DNA of 64,000 nucleotides, from the NCBI GenBank assembly GCA_035565615.1, contig DATMSB010000047.1:1-64000 (forward strand), read 5' to 3'. This document shows, one piece after another, positions 25,526 through 35,911 of this stretch; position 1 is the first letter of the stretch; every line of letters starts with the position of its first letter. The DNA comes from Vulgatibacter sp035565615 (GTDB taxonomy: Bacteria > Myxococcota > Myxococcia > Myxococcales > Vulgatibacteraceae). The position numbers were made by a program, and so were the translations under genes. Below the pieces are notes generated by a model. It made no database searches. It saw nothing but the letters and a program-made list of their open reading frames with translations, and was not told where the DNA came from.

Positions 25526-25921
25526 ATGCCGGTGGGAGAGAAGGTCACGCTGCGGCTGCGGATGAGCCAGGCCGACGCGCACTACGGCGGAAACCTGGTG
25601 GACGGCGCCCGGATGCTGGCGCTCTTCGGCGACGTGGCCACGGAGCTCCTCATCCGCCACGACGGGGACGAGGGGCTGTTCCGGGCCTACGACTCGGTGG
25701 AGTTCCTCGCGCCGGTGCATGCGGGTGACTTCGTCGAGGCGGAGGGCGAGATCACCGCGGTGGGCAACACCTCCCGCAAGATGCGCTTCGAGGTGCGCAA
25801 GGTGATCCGGCCGCTGCCCGGCAGCGACTCCGCCTGCGAGGTGCTCGACCCGCCGATCGTCGTCTGCCGCGCCACGGGCACCTGCGTCACGCCGAAGGAC
25901 AAGCAGCGCGTCCCGCGCTAG
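25526..25921 (+). CDS. kal: 3-aminobutyryl-CoA ammonia-lyase
   Basis: Removes ammonia from L-3-aminobutyryl-CoA to give crotonyl-CoA, the last dedicated step of lysine fermentation. A 131-residue hot-dog fold protein from ATG 25526, with AGGAGG six bases upstream. The stretch R-M-S-Q-A-D-A-H-Y-G-G-N-L-V-D-G-A is the hallmark of this enzyme as I recall it, followed by F-G-D-V-A-T-E-L and Y-D-S-V-E-F-L-A-P-V-H-A-G-D-F. Size and context (kamDE before, kce after) agree. A generic acyl-CoA thioesterase of the same fold is the alternative, made unlikely by the neighbours. Confidence 0.9.
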   Translation: MPVGEKVTLRLRMSQADAHYGGNLVDGARMLALFGDVATELLIRHDGDEGLFRAYDSVEFLAPVHAGDFVEAEGEITAVGNTSRKMRFEVRKVIRPLPGSDSACEVLDPPIVVCRATGTCVTPKDKQRVPR

Positions 25922-26046
25922 GGCATCCGGCCCCTGCGCGCGCGGCTCGGGTGGAGGCCGGCCGCGCCGCTCCCTCCTTGGAGCCGCGGCGCTTGCGCGG
26001 AGCGCCCGGTCTTGGCAACGTCCGCCGCCGAAGCGAAAGGAGCGAC

Positions 26047-26880
26047 ATGGATCCCCTCGTCATCACCGCGGCCCTGGTGGGCGCCGAGACCACCCGCGAG
26101 CAGACCCCGTACCTGCCGATCTCGCCGGAGGAGATCGCGCAGGAGGCCAGGCGCTGCCGGGAGGCGGGCGCCTCCATCGTCCACCTCCACGTCCGCGAAC
26201 CGGACGGAAGGCCCTCCCAGAGCGCGGCGCTGTTCCAGGAGACGATCGAGCGGATCCGCGCGCTGGCGCCGGATCTGATCTGCCAGACCTCCACCGGCGG
26301 CGCGGTGGGGATGGACGTGGACGAGCGCGCCCAGCCCCTCGGGCTGAAGGGCGCGGCCAAGCCCGACATGGCGACGCTGACCACCGGCACCGTCAACTTC
26401 GGAGACGAGGTGTTCTGGAACCCGCGCCCCCTGGTCCGCGAGATCGCGAGGCGGATGCGGGCCGCGGGCATCGTGCCGGAGATCGAGTGCTTCGACGCCG
26501 GCATGGTGGACGAGGCGTACGCGCTGCAGAAGGAGGGGCTCCTCGACTTCCCCGCCCACTTCGACTTCGTGCTCGGCGTGCCGGGGGCGCTGGCGGCGAA
26601 GGAGGCGGCGGTCGACTTCCTCCGCTCGCAGCTCCCCGAGGGATCCACCTGGACGGTGGCCGGGGTGGGGCGCCACCAGCTCCCGATGGCGGAGCTGGCC
26701 ATCGAGCGGGGCGGCAACGTGCGGGTGGGCCTCGAGGACAACATCTACCTGTCCAAGGGCGTCCTCGCGAAGGGCTCGTACGAGCTGGTGGAGCGGGTGG
26801 TGGAGATGGCGGGTGGCCGCGGCCGCGCCGTGGCCACGCCGGATCAGGCCCGCGACCTCCTGCGGATCCCGCGGCGCTGA
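26047..26880 (+). CDS. kce: 3-keto-5-aminohexanoate cleavage enzyme (BKACE family)
   Basis: Zinc enzyme that condenses 3-keto-5-aminohexanoate with acetyl-CoA to yield 3-aminobutyryl-CoA and acetoacetate. The start ATG 26047 follows AAAGGAG. The 277 residues form a TIM barrel; zinc ligands are in V-H-L-H-V-R-E (residues ~48-54) and the Glu of V-G-L-E-D-N-I-Y (~228). Other family stretches are C-Q-T-S-T-G-G, T-L-T-T-G-T-V-N-F-G and P-E-I-E-C-F-D. BKACE members use several beta-keto acids; the adjoining kal, kamDE and kdd point to the lysine substrate. A hairpin at 26922-26954 lies 41 bases past the stop. Confidence 0.92.
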   Translation: MDPLVITAALVGAETTREQTPYLPISPEEIAQEARRCREAGASIVHLHVREPDGRPSQSAALFQETIERIRALAPDLICQTSTGGAVGMDVDERAQPLGLKGAAKPDMATLTTGTVNFGDEVFWNPRPLVREIARRMRAAGIVPEIECFDAGMVDEAYALQKEGLLDFPAHFDFVLGVPGALAAKEAAVDFLRSQLPEGSTWTVAGVGRHQLPMAELAIERGGNVRVGLEDNIYLSKGVLAKGSYELVERVVEMAGGRGRAVATPDQARDLLRIPRR

Positions 26881-26921
26881 GTCGATCCGTCGGCGCGGCG
26901 CCGCCGCGCCCGAAACGACGA

Positions 26922-26954
26922 GAGCGCGGCACTCGTGCGAGGACTGCCGCGCTC
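26922..26954. terminator. Hairpin terminator candidate between kce and a convergent small gene
   Basis: Arms GAGCGCGGCA (26922-26931) and TGCCGCGCTC (26945-26954), 13-base loop, without a clear U-run. It sits after kce and between convergent genes, so it may act in both directions. A second small hairpin, GGCCTCC/GGAGGCC, is at 26972-26990. Confidence 0.6.
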
Positions 26955-27007
26955 CTTGCCACTTCCGGGTGGGCCTCCGCCGGGGAGGCCGCGCCCGTCA
27001 GGTTGCC

Positions 27008-27226
27008 TCAGAGGTTCTGCTCTTCGCGGCGGTCGGGCAACGCCACCTCGCCGCCGATGACGTCGTTCACCGACGGGAAGCGGGTGATCTCGTTGCGAGC
27101 GATCCGCCACGCCTGCTGGACGATCCACGAGAGGGAGCGATCCTGCCGGTTCGCCTCCATCTGGATCTCCTGGAGCATCTCCTCCGGAAAGTAGAGGCTC
27201 TGCTTGCGCTTGTCCGTGCCGGCCAT
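27008..27226 (-). CDS. Small ribbon-helix-helix-like protein
   Basis: A 72-residue protein from ATG 27226 (MAGTDKRKQSLYFPEEM), with AGGAG nine bases upstream; the frame continues to 27280 but homology-like residues start here. K-Q-S-L-Y-F-P would be the DNA-contacting strand, E-E-M-L-Q-E-I-Q-M-E-A-N the first helix and L-S-W-I-V-Q-Q-A-W-R-I-A the second, the usual ribbon-helix-helix order. Small proteins like this recur in myxobacterial genomes (I recall a TIGRFAM family for them, number uncertain). No toxin partner is adjacent. It may be a chromosomal regulator; targets unknown. Confidence 0.7.
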   Translation of the reverse strand: MAGTDKRKQSLYFPEEMLQEIQMEANRQDRSLSWIVQQAWRIARNEITRFPSVNDVIGGEVALPDRREEQNL

Positions 27227-27354
27227 GGGTGTGGGCTCCTGTGCGAAGTCAGAAGATTCGATACCATCGTTTGGGCGCATGTCAATGAACCCGCCCTGGT
27301 GACGGCCCCGTGCCCTCGCTAGAATCGGCCGCCTGCACGCCGAAAGGACACGCC

Positions 27355-29142
27355 TTGCGAAGCCGATCCCTCCCTTGCCTGGCCCTCCTCGCCGCCTGGA
27401 CCTTCTTCGCCTGCTCGGGCGAGACCATCGGCGGCGTGAAGCCCGCCATCTCCGTCACGCTACCGGACGGCGCCGAGACCCTCTCGTTCGGTAAGGTGCC
27501 GGTGGGGCAGCGGGCGAAGCTGGAGCTGCGGGTGAACAGCGACCGGCCCGTGCCGCTGGTCGTGTCGCAGATCGTCCCGACCTCCAAGGACGGATCCGCC
27601 CACCTGGCGTTCTCCGCGAAGCCGGCCGCGCCCTTCTCCGTCGCCGGGAGCTCGTCCTCCGTGGTCGAGGTCTGGTTCGAGCCTGCCGACGTCCGCCACT
27701 ACCAGGCGGAGCTCGTCATCGAGTCGGACGACCCCGATCGCCCCAGGCTCACCGTCCCGATGGCGGGCGAGGGGATCGAGGGCGCGATCCGCGTGGTGGG
27801 CTGCCTCACCAGCGACGCCGATCCCACCCGCTGCGCCGACACCCTGGTCGAGGCCCCCACGGTGCTCGACATGGGGGAGGTGGTGGCGGGCCAGCACGAG
27901 CGGGTGCAGGTCACCATCCAGAACCTCGGCGTGGACGTGCTCGAGGTGCACTCGGTGGGCTTCGCCGACGAGGCCGCCGCGGGCGCGGCGGGCTTCGCCA
28001 TCGACGACAAGTTCCGCCGCGCCGTGGCCATCTCGCGGCTCTCCAACCAGACCTTCCAGGTGGAGTTCACCCCGCCCCTCGGCGCGAAGGGCGAGGTGGA
28101 GGCCCGGGTGGCGATCGCGTCCTCCGATCGGAGGACGCCGCGGGTCGAGCTGCCGCTGCGGGTGGAGGTGGTCCCCAACCGGCCGCCGCTGGCTTGCGTC
28201 GTCGTCCGCGAGATCGTGAGCGCGTCCGGGCAGGTGCGCGAGCCGCCCCCGGGCCCCGTGATCGTGGAGCCCACCGAGACGGTGATCCTCGACGCCGACG
28301 CGCGCCCCGGCTGCACCGCCGATCCCGAGGACGGCAAGGACGTGACGCTCGCCTTCGACCTGGACGGGCCCGACGCCTACGGGAGGCTCGACCCCGTCCC
28401 GGGCGCGCCCATGCGCCGCTCGTTCCGCGCCGAGGTGATCGGCAGCTACACCGTGACCCTGGAGGCGGCCGACTCCCTGGGCGCCATCGGGGCCGAGGAC
28501 GAGAACGGCGTGCCGGCGGTGGCGGCCTTCGAGGTCAGGCCCAGGCAGGACATCGCCCTCGAGATCAAGTGGGCGGCCGAGAACGTCGACCTCGACGTGC
28601 ACTTCGTCCGGGGGGAGAACGGCTTCGACGCGCTGTGGAGCGACGTGGACGACTGCGCCATCCTCGCCGCGTGCGGCCCGGGGGAGCAGCCGCTGTGGGG
28701 CCTCCAGCCGCCGGTGACGAGCCCGAGGCTCGCCATCGACGATCAAGGCGGCGGCAGCCTGGTGGAGACGGTGCTCCTCAACGGCCCCGAGCCGAGCACG
28801 AGCTACTGGATCTTCGCGCACTTCTACGACGACCGCCGGCCAGAGCGCTCGAGCGCCCCCTCGTGCAGCGCCGACGGTCCCGCGTGTGAGGGCGGCGCCG
28901 TCTGCGCCGCGGGGCGGTGCATGCCTCCGGTGGAGGCGTCGGCCCGGATCTTCTCCAAGGGGATCGAGCTCGAGCTCGGCCCGGCCGGGACGATCGAGCT
29001 GGAGCAGCCCTGCGACACCTGGGTGGTGGCGAAGGTGACCTGGCCCCCCGACTCCGAGGGGGAGATCGTCGTGCACCCGTTCGAGGAGGTCTTCGCGTCG
29101 CACGACGCGACTGGGCCGACCTGCCCGGTCTTCGCACCCTGA
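27355..29142 (+). CDS. Large lipoprotein with choice-of-anchor (ASH/HYDIN-like) domains
   Basis: I choose TTG 27355, preceded by AAAGGA; it gives a signal peptide (LPCLALLAAWTFFAC) ending in a lipobox-like Cys. An in-frame ATG/GTG further upstream would put a basic stretch before it. The protein is 595 residues. Two ASH/HYDIN-like choice-of-anchor domains (residues ~30-145 and ~160-285) are recognisable: F-G-K-V-P-V-G-Q, then F-E-P-A-D-V, ending P-M-A-G-E-G. Next is a PKD-like segment (~310-400) and a last beta-rich part with W-A-A-E-N-V-D-L-D-V-H-F, a motif common in myxobacterial lipoproteins. Ligand and role unknown. A hairpin follows at 29151. Confidence 0.75.
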   Translation: MRSRSLPCLALLAAWTFFACSGETIGGVKPAISVTLPDGAETLSFGKVPVGQRAKLELRVNSDRPVPLVVSQIVPTSKDGSAHLAFSAKPAAPFSVAGSSSSVVEVWFEPADVRHYQAELVIESDDPDRPRLTVPMAGEGIEGAIRVVGCLTSDADPTRCADTLVEAPTVLDMGEVVAGQHERVQVTIQNLGVDVLEVHSVGFADEAAAGAAGFAIDDKFRRAVAISRLSNQTFQVEFTPPLGAKGEVEARVAIASSDRRTPRVELPLRVEVVPNRPPLACVVVREIVSASGQVREPPPGPVIVEPTETVILDADARPGCTADPEDGKDVTLAFDLDGPDAYGRLDPVPGAPMRRSFRAEVIGSYTVTLEAADSLGAIGAEDENGVPAVAAFEVRPRQDIALEIKWAAENVDLDVHFVRGENGFDALWSDVDDCAILAACGPGEQPLWGLQPPVTSPRLAIDDQGGGSLVETVLLNGPEPSTSYWIFAHFYDDRRPERSSAPSCSADGPACEGGAVCAAGRCMPPVEASARIFSKGIELELGPAGTIELEQPCDTWVVAKVTWPPDSEGEIVVHPFEEVFASHDATGPTCPVFAP

Positions 29143-29481
29143 AAATAAACGGGCCGCCGGTTTGCACCGGCGGCCCTAGCGGACCCGGGGGGGGAGGGGG
29201 GGGACCCCAGGATCCAGCCGCTGTCCGGAGCCGTCCGTCGCCAGCCGGCGAGAGGCGCTCCGTATTCGAAGTCGGGGCATTCTAACGGCGGTCCGCCCCG
29301 GCGTCACCAGGTTTTGCGAACCGCCCTGCGATGCAGGCCCCGCCTGATTCTCGGGTCTCGAACCCCGCCGCCCCTCCACCCATTCCCGCCCACCGCGATG
29401 GAGCGGCGAGACGATGGGCGGAGTATAGGATCGGGCCGGAGGGCTCCTCAAGCATTCACCGGCTCCGGGAACCCTTGCACC
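29143..29481. other. 339-base gap before tilS
   Basis: It holds the hairpin at 29151-29176, a guanine-rich run at 29187-29203 (two G8 tracts split by one A), and small inverted repeats near 29310-29345 (GGTTTTGCGAACC, CCTGCGATGCAGG). The T-arm-like bases near 29358 on the minus strand do not belong to a tRNA. The rest shows nothing I can assign; the tilS promoter must be here. Confidence 0.4.
29151..29176. terminator. Hairpin terminator after the choice-of-anchor lipoprotein gene
   Basis: Perfect 10-bp stem GGGCCGCCGG (29151-29160) with CCGGCGGCCC (29167-29176), loop TTTGCA. On the minus strand it is followed by GTTTATTTTC, a T-rich tail, so it could also act on transcripts coming from the right. 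Confidence 0.7.
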
Positions 29482-30462
29482 ATGAACGAAACGCACACTT
29501 CCGAACGGATCCGGCGGGCCGTGTCGCGGCTCTCGACCGCGCTCGAGCGTCTCGAGCTCGGGAGCGGCCACGAGGTCGTGGTCGCGTTCAGCGGCGGCGC
29601 GGACTCGCTGGCGCTGCTCGCGCTCCTCGGGCTCGTGCCCAGGCGGCTGCGCCCGTCGTTCGAGGCCGTCCACGTGGATCACGGCCTCCGCCCCGACTCC
29701 GCCGCCGACGCGGCTCGGGCCGCGGCCCTCGCCGCCGGGCTGGGTGCGAGGTGCCGCATCGTCACCATGGAGGCCCGCGGCGGCGGCGGTCTCGAGGCGG
29801 TGGCCCGGCGGGGGCGATACGAGGCCCTCGCCGCCGCGGCCGCCGGCAGGACCATCCTCACCGCCCACACCGCCGACGATCAGGCGGAGACGGCCCTCTA
29901 CCGGCTCTCCAAGGGAACCGGGATCCGCGGCCTGGCGGGCATCCGGCCCGTCGTCCGCCTCGCCGGCGCCACGGTGGCGAGGCCGCTCCTCGAGGTGGAG
30001 CGTGAGCTCCTTCGCGGCGTGGTGGAGGATCTGGGCCTCCGGCCCGTGGAGGATCCCACCAACCGCACCGGCGCCTTCGCGCGAAACCGCCTCCGCCTGG
30101 AGGTGCTGCCCGCCCTCGAGCGCGCCGTCGGCGGCGCCTCGGCGAACCTGGCCCGGGCGGCGCGCCTCGCCGCCGACGACGAGCGCTACCTCGAGTCGCG
30201 GGCCGCCCGGGCGCTGGCGCGGATCGCCCTGGGGGGAGGGTGCGACGCGGGCCGGCTGGCGCGGCTGCCGGCGGCCCTGCGCGGCCGGATCGTGCGGCGG
30301 CTCGTGGTCGACGCCGGCGGGCGGATCCCGACCGCGGCGGAGGTGGAGCGGGTCCTCGCCCTGGCGAAGCGAGGGGGCGAGCTGCACCTGGCGCGGGGGA
30401 TCGTGGCCACGGCTCGTGCCGGAATCCTGACGGTCCGGCAGGGGAGGACGGGGCGCGGTTGA
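29482..30462 (+). CDS. tilS: tRNA(Ile)-lysidine synthase
   Basis: Attaches lysine to C34 of tRNA-Ile(CAU) so that it reads AUA. The start is ATG 29482 (MNETHTSERIRRAVSRL); earlier in-frame codons lie in untranslated-looking sequence. The 326 residues carry the PP-loop ATP motif S-G-G-A-D-S at residues 37-42 and the downstream H-V-D-H-G-L-R and A-H-T-A-D-D-Q-A-E-T signatures. It is shorter than the E. coli enzyme (~430) and lacks most of the C-terminal domain, as many TilS proteins do. It precedes ftsH on the same strand, the tilS-ftsH order seen in many bacteria. Confidence 0.93.
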   Translation: MNETHTSERIRRAVSRLSTALERLELGSGHEVVVAFSGGADSLALLALLGLVPRRLRPSFEAVHVDHGLRPDSAADAARAAALAAGLGARCRIVTMEARGGGGLEAVARRGRYEALAAAAAGRTILTAHTADDQAETALYRLSKGTGIRGLAGIRPVVRLAGATVARPLLEVERELLRGVVEDLGLRPVEDPTNRTGAFARNRLRLEVLPALERAVGGASANLARAARLAADDERYLESRAARALARIALGGGCDAGRLARLPAALRGRIVRRLVVDAGGRIPTAAEVERVLALAKRGGELHLARGIVATARAGILTVRQGRTGRG

Positions 30463-30670
30463 TGGGAATCGCGCCGGCCCGCCGTGCATCTGATAGAACG
30501 GAAGGGAAACCCCGCCCGCAGGCGCCTTCCGAGCGAGTGCCGGAAGGACGTGCCGCCGCAGGTGGTTGGGGATGGGTCGGCAGGTCGCCGGCGAAAAGGA
30601 TCGGCGCCCGGCCCTGGGCCCTTGCGAGGCGCGAAATGGACTCTTTCAGGAATCCGAGGGACGAGAGCTC

Positions 30671-32587
<1,917 letters not shown>

Positions 32588-32733
32588 GGCGAGACGGCCG
32601 GTGGGAGCGCTCCCGCCGGTCGTTTGCGCGTGCGCCGGCTGCCCGATCGTGCACAGGCGCCGGTCGAATTGCGGGCGGAGCGCGCCGTTCCGCTGTTATG
32701 CTTCGAGACCCTCGCTCCTCCGGCAGCCAAGAC

Positions 32734-33978
32734 ATGATCCGCGCGCGCTTCCTCAGCGTCGACAAGCTCCCCGACCTGGGCCTCGCCCTGCGGGCCCTCG
32801 GCTTTCCCCGAGGTGCCGTGGACTTCCTCGCCGGCTCGCTCCCCCAGGGACATCTGCTCGTTTCCGGGCTGGAGGCGCCCGCGCTGGAGCTCCTGCGCAA
32901 CCTCGTCGGCACGGTCCCCGGCGCCCCGCGGATCCTCGAGGGCGTTCGTCCGGGCGCGGTCCTCCTCTCCGGGAGGCTCTCCGAGATCAAGCTCATCGGC
33001 ACCAGGCTCCAGGATCGGGCCGACGTCCCCCAGGCGGCGGACGCCGGGGGCTACGTGATCCGGGCGTGCTTCCACGCCGGGCGATTCGAGCCGGTGGAGA
33101 TCGGCCCCTTGCGCATCGGCGGCGGACGGGCGCTGGTGATGGGGATCCTCAACGTCACCCCCGACTCCTTCTCCGACGGCGGCAGGTTCGTCCGGCCCGA
33201 GGAGGCCCTGGCCCGGGCGAAGGCGCTGGTGGAGGCGGGGGCCGACGTCATCGACGTGGGTGGCGAGTCCACGAGGCCCAAGGGGCCGTACGGCGAGGGC
33301 GCCCGGCCCGTCTCCGTGGAGGAGGAGCGGGCCCGGGTGGAGCCGGTGGTGGCGCTCCTGCACCGCGAGCTCCCCAACGTGCCGATCTCCGTCGACACCT
33401 CGAAGGCGGAGGTGGCCGAGGCCGCGATCCAGGCGGGCGCCTCCATGGTGAACGACGTCCGCGGCCTCGCCGACGACGACCTCGCCGACGTGGTGCGCCG
33501 CCACCGGGTGGCCTGCTGCCTGATGCACATGCCGGCGGAGCCGGACGTGATGGCCGAGCACACGTCGTACGAGGACGTGGTGGGCGAAGTCGCCGCGGCG
33601 CTCTGCGACCTCGTGGACCGGGCCGAGGCGCGGGGGGTGCCGCCCGCCCGCGCGATCGTCGATCCGGGCCTCGGCTTCGGCAAGACCTACGGGCAGAGCC
33701 TCTTCCTCCTCCGGCAGCTCCCCCTCCTCGTGGCGGCGGTCGGGCGGCCGATCCTCGTGGGGCCGAGCCGCAAGGGCTTCCTCGGTCACGTCACCGGCCG
33801 GGAGGTGGGCGCGCGGGACGCCGCCACCGCCGGGAGCGTGGCCGCCGCCCTCGTGAACGGCGCCTCGATGGTCCGCGTCCACGACGCGGCGGCGTGCCGC
33901 GACGCGGTCCTCGTCGCCGACGCGGTGGCCCGGGCGGAGGAGGGCGGGGCCTTCTTCTCCGACGAGGACGAGGGATGA
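32734..33978 (+). CDS. folP: Dihydropteroate synthase with N-terminal extension
   Basis: Joins p-aminobenzoate to the pterin diphosphate in folate synthesis; target of sulfonamides. I choose ATG 32734 (MIRARFLSVDKL); ATG 32698 is possible. The 414 residues exceed the usual ~280. The catalytic TIM barrel starts with M-G-I-L-N-V-T-P-D-S-F-S-D-G-G at residue 136, then D-V-G-G-E-S-T-R-P, D-P-G-L-G-F-G-K and G-P-S-R-K-G-F-L. The first ~125 residues, without a known domain, are an extension I have seen in related deltaproteobacterial FolP. The stop overlaps a small ORF (ATGA). Confidence 0.93.
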   Translation: MIRARFLSVDKLPDLGLALRALGFPRGAVDFLAGSLPQGHLLVSGLEAPALELLRNLVGTVPGAPRILEGVRPGAVLLSGRLSEIKLIGTRLQDRADVPQAADAGGYVIRACFHAGRFEPVEIGPLRIGGGRALVMGILNVTPDSFSDGGRFVRPEEALARAKALVEAGADVIDVGGESTRPKGPYGEGARPVSVEEERARVEPVVALLHRELPNVPISVDTSKAEVAEAAIQAGASMVNDVRGLADDDLADVVRRHRVACCLMHMPAEPDVMAEHTSYEDVVGEVAAALCDLVDRAEARGVPPARAIVDPGLGFGKTYGQSLFLLRQLPLLVAAVGRPILVGPSRKGFLGHVTGREVGARDAATAGSVAAALVNGASMVRVHDAAACRDAVLVADAVARAEEGGAFFSDEDEG

Positions 33979-34085
33979 GCCGGACGCCACCGCCGAGGAT
34001 CCGCGCGAGGGGCGCGAAGGCCGAACCGGCGCGGCGCGAAGGTCTGCACGCGCTCCGCCTGGTGGGGCGGGAGCGGCGGGCGTGA
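33975..34085 (+). CDS. Small basic ORF bridging folP and cdaA
   Basis: A 36-codon frame exactly fills the gap: its ATG (33975) overlaps the folP stop as ATGA, and its TGA overlaps the GTG start of cdaA as GTGA. The product is rich in Arg, Pro and Ala with no recognised fold. It may be a leader that passes ribosomes from folP to cdaA, a tiny functional protein, or a chance frame. The double overlap at both ends is the only evidence for it. Confidence 0.4.
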   Translation: MSRTPPPRIRARGAKAEPARREGLHALRLVGRERRA

Positions 34086-34891
34086 GCGGCCTCTTCTCGC
34101 TCGGCGGCGGCTGGCAGATCGCGCTCGCGGTCGCCGACGTCCTCATCGTCTCCTACGTGATCTACCGCGTGCTCCTGCTGATCAAGGGGACCACGGCGGT
34201 GCCGATGCTCGTGGGCCTCGGCATGATCACGGTGGCCTTCTTCGCCTCCAAGTGGCTCGGGCTCACCACCTTCCACTGGCTGGTGAGCCAGTTCCTCTCC
34301 TACTCGTTCATCTTCGGCATCATCGTGCTCTTCCAGGCGGACATCCGCCGCGGCCTGGCGCGGCTGGGGCAGGGGTGGAGCCTCGGCTACGACCGGGCCG
34401 AGGAGGCCTCTCGGATCGAGGAGCTGGTCCGCGCCGCGGCGAAGCTCGCCCGGCTCCAGTACGGCGCGCTCCTCGTCCTCGAGCGCAACGCGGAGCTCGA
34501 CGAGCTCGTCGCCGGCGGCGTGAAGCTCGACGCCGAGATCTCCGAGGAGCTCCTGGTGTCGCTGTTCATGCCGGGGACGCCGCTGCACGACGGCGCGGTG
34601 GTGATCTCCAAGGGGCGCCTCGCAGCCGCCAAGTGCGTGCTCCCCCTCTCGGCCAACCCCGTGCTCGGGCACGACCTGGGCACCCGGCATCGCTCCGCCA
34701 TCGGGCTCACCGAGGACGTCGACGCCGCCGTGATCGTCGTGTCGGAGGAGACCGGCCGGATCTCGCTCGCGGTGGGTGGCAAGATCCACCGCGACATGGA
34801 TCCCGACGTGCTGCGCAAGTTCCTCCTCCGCCTCTACGCGCCCCCGCGCCGGGGCACCCTGCCGCCGCGGCAACGAAAGGCGGCGGCGTGA
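34082..34891 (+). CDS. cdaA: Diadenylate cyclase (c-di-AMP synthase)
   Basis: Makes cyclic di-AMP from two ATP. The 269-residue protein starts GTG 34082. Three membrane segments fill residues ~8-85. The DAC domain follows: D-G-A at 170-172 (in L-H-D-G-A-V-V-I) and R-H-R at 202-204 (in G-T-R-H-R-S-A), the two catalytic motifs. So it looks active. Next is the YbbR-type gene (overlap GTGA), the partner usually called CdaR; glmM, the third member of the common trio, comes only after an inverted ilvE. Confidence 0.95.
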   Translation: MSGLFSLGGGWQIALAVADVLIVSYVIYRVLLLIKGTTAVPMLVGLGMITVAFFASKWLGLTTFHWLVSQFLSYSFIFGIIVLFQADIRRGLARLGQGWSLGYDRAEEASRIEELVRAAAKLARLQYGALLVLERNAELDELVAGGVKLDAEISEELLVSLFMPGTPLHDGAVVISKGRLAAAKCVLPLSANPVLGHDLGTRHRSAIGLTEDVDAAVIVVSEETGRISLAVGGKIHRDMDPDVLRKFLLRLYAPPRRGTLPPRQRKAAA

Positions 34892-35853
34892 CCGCCGATC
34901 GGCGCAAGGCGCTCCGCGGCGCGAGGCCGGAGCCGGAGGGCTTCCTGCGGAGCCTGGTCTCGCGCAACCTCGGCCTCAAGCTCTTCTCCCTGGTCCTGGG
35001 CCTGGTGATCTTCCTCGCCGTCCGCAACGAGCAGGAGATGACCGCGACCGTGTCTGCGCGCCTCCTCCTCAAGGAGCCCGATCACCTGGTCAACACCGCC
35101 GACGTCCCACCGGAGGTGATGGTGCGGATCGCGGGGACCTCCGGGCGCCTGCGCTCCCTCGACCTCGAGGCCATCGAGCCGATCGAGATCGACCTCACCT
35201 CCTTCGAGAAGGGGATGAGCCTGGTGCGCATCCGCGAGGAGCAGCTCGGCCTCCCGTCGAACCTCAAGGTCCTCGCCATCTCGCCCTCCGCCCTGACCGT
35301 CAAGCTGGAGGCGAGGGATCGCAAGCGCGTCCCGATCCGGGCGGCGGTGCAGGGGAGGCCCGCCCCCGGCCACCTTTTGGACTCGATCACCGTGGAGCCG
35401 AAGGACGTGGTGGTGGAGGGCCCCCAGCGCGAGCTGCGGGAGCTGCGCGTGATCCACACCGCTCCCGTCGAGATTGAAGGCGCGGAGGAGGACGTGGTCG
35501 CCACCGTGGCCCTCGATCTGCCCAGCCCTCACACCCGCCTGCAGGGCGAGGTGCGCCCGAAGGTCACGGTCCGCGTGGCGGCGGAGCGGATCGAGCGGAC
35601 CGTCCGGGTGCCCGTGGACGGCGGGGGCGCCGGCGTCTTCCACGCCAGCGCCCGCCTGCGCGGCCCCAGATCGATCCTCGACTCGCTGGACGAGGCCTCG
35701 CTGCGCGGTCTGCCCGAGGCCTCACCGAAGCTCGACCCTCGCACCCCGCGCCCGGTGCGGATCGAGGGCCTCCCCGAGGGCGTCGAGGTGCTCGAGCCGC
35801 GTCCCACAGTGGTGCTGCCGGCTCCCGGCCGGCCCCCTGGCCCCCGCCGCTGA
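34888..35853 (+). CDS. cdaR: YbbR-domain protein, CdaA regulator-like
   Basis: A 321-residue protein whose GTG 34888 overlaps the cdaA stop. A short N-region (LRSLVSRNLGLKLFSLVL) leads into one membrane helix (~32-48), so the rest is outside. Three to four YbbR-like repeats follow (~50-310), visible as V-x-V-x-L-K/E strands ending near the phrase V-E-V-L-E-P-R-P-T-V. In Firmicutes this protein binds and modulates CdaA; here that role is inferred from gene order. The gap to the inverted ilvE is ~200 bases. Confidence 0.85.
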   Translation: MTADRRKALRGARPEPEGFLRSLVSRNLGLKLFSLVLGLVIFLAVRNEQEMTATVSARLLLKEPDHLVNTADVPPEVMVRIAGTSGRLRSLDLEAIEPIEIDLTSFEKGMSLVRIREEQLGLPSNLKVLAISPSALTVKLEARDRKRVPIRAAVQGRPAPGHLLDSITVEPKDVVVEGPQRELRELRVIHTAPVEIEGAEEDVVATVALDLPSPHTRLQGEVRPKVTVRVAAERIERTVRVPVDGGGAGVFHASARLRGPRSILDSLDEASLRGLPEASPKLDPRTPRPVRIEGLPEGVEVLEPRPTVVLPAPGRPPGPRR

Positions 35854-35911
35854 CGACGGGAGGCTCGAGGGCCGGCCTGCAGGAGCGCCGCGCCGCTGGC
35901 AGCTGCGCGCT

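Noticed and set aside
29285..29400. tRNA-like T-arm (GGTTCGAGACC on the minus strand) near 29358
   Set aside because: No acceptor stem, no anticodon arm with a seven-base loop and no D-arm at the right distances.
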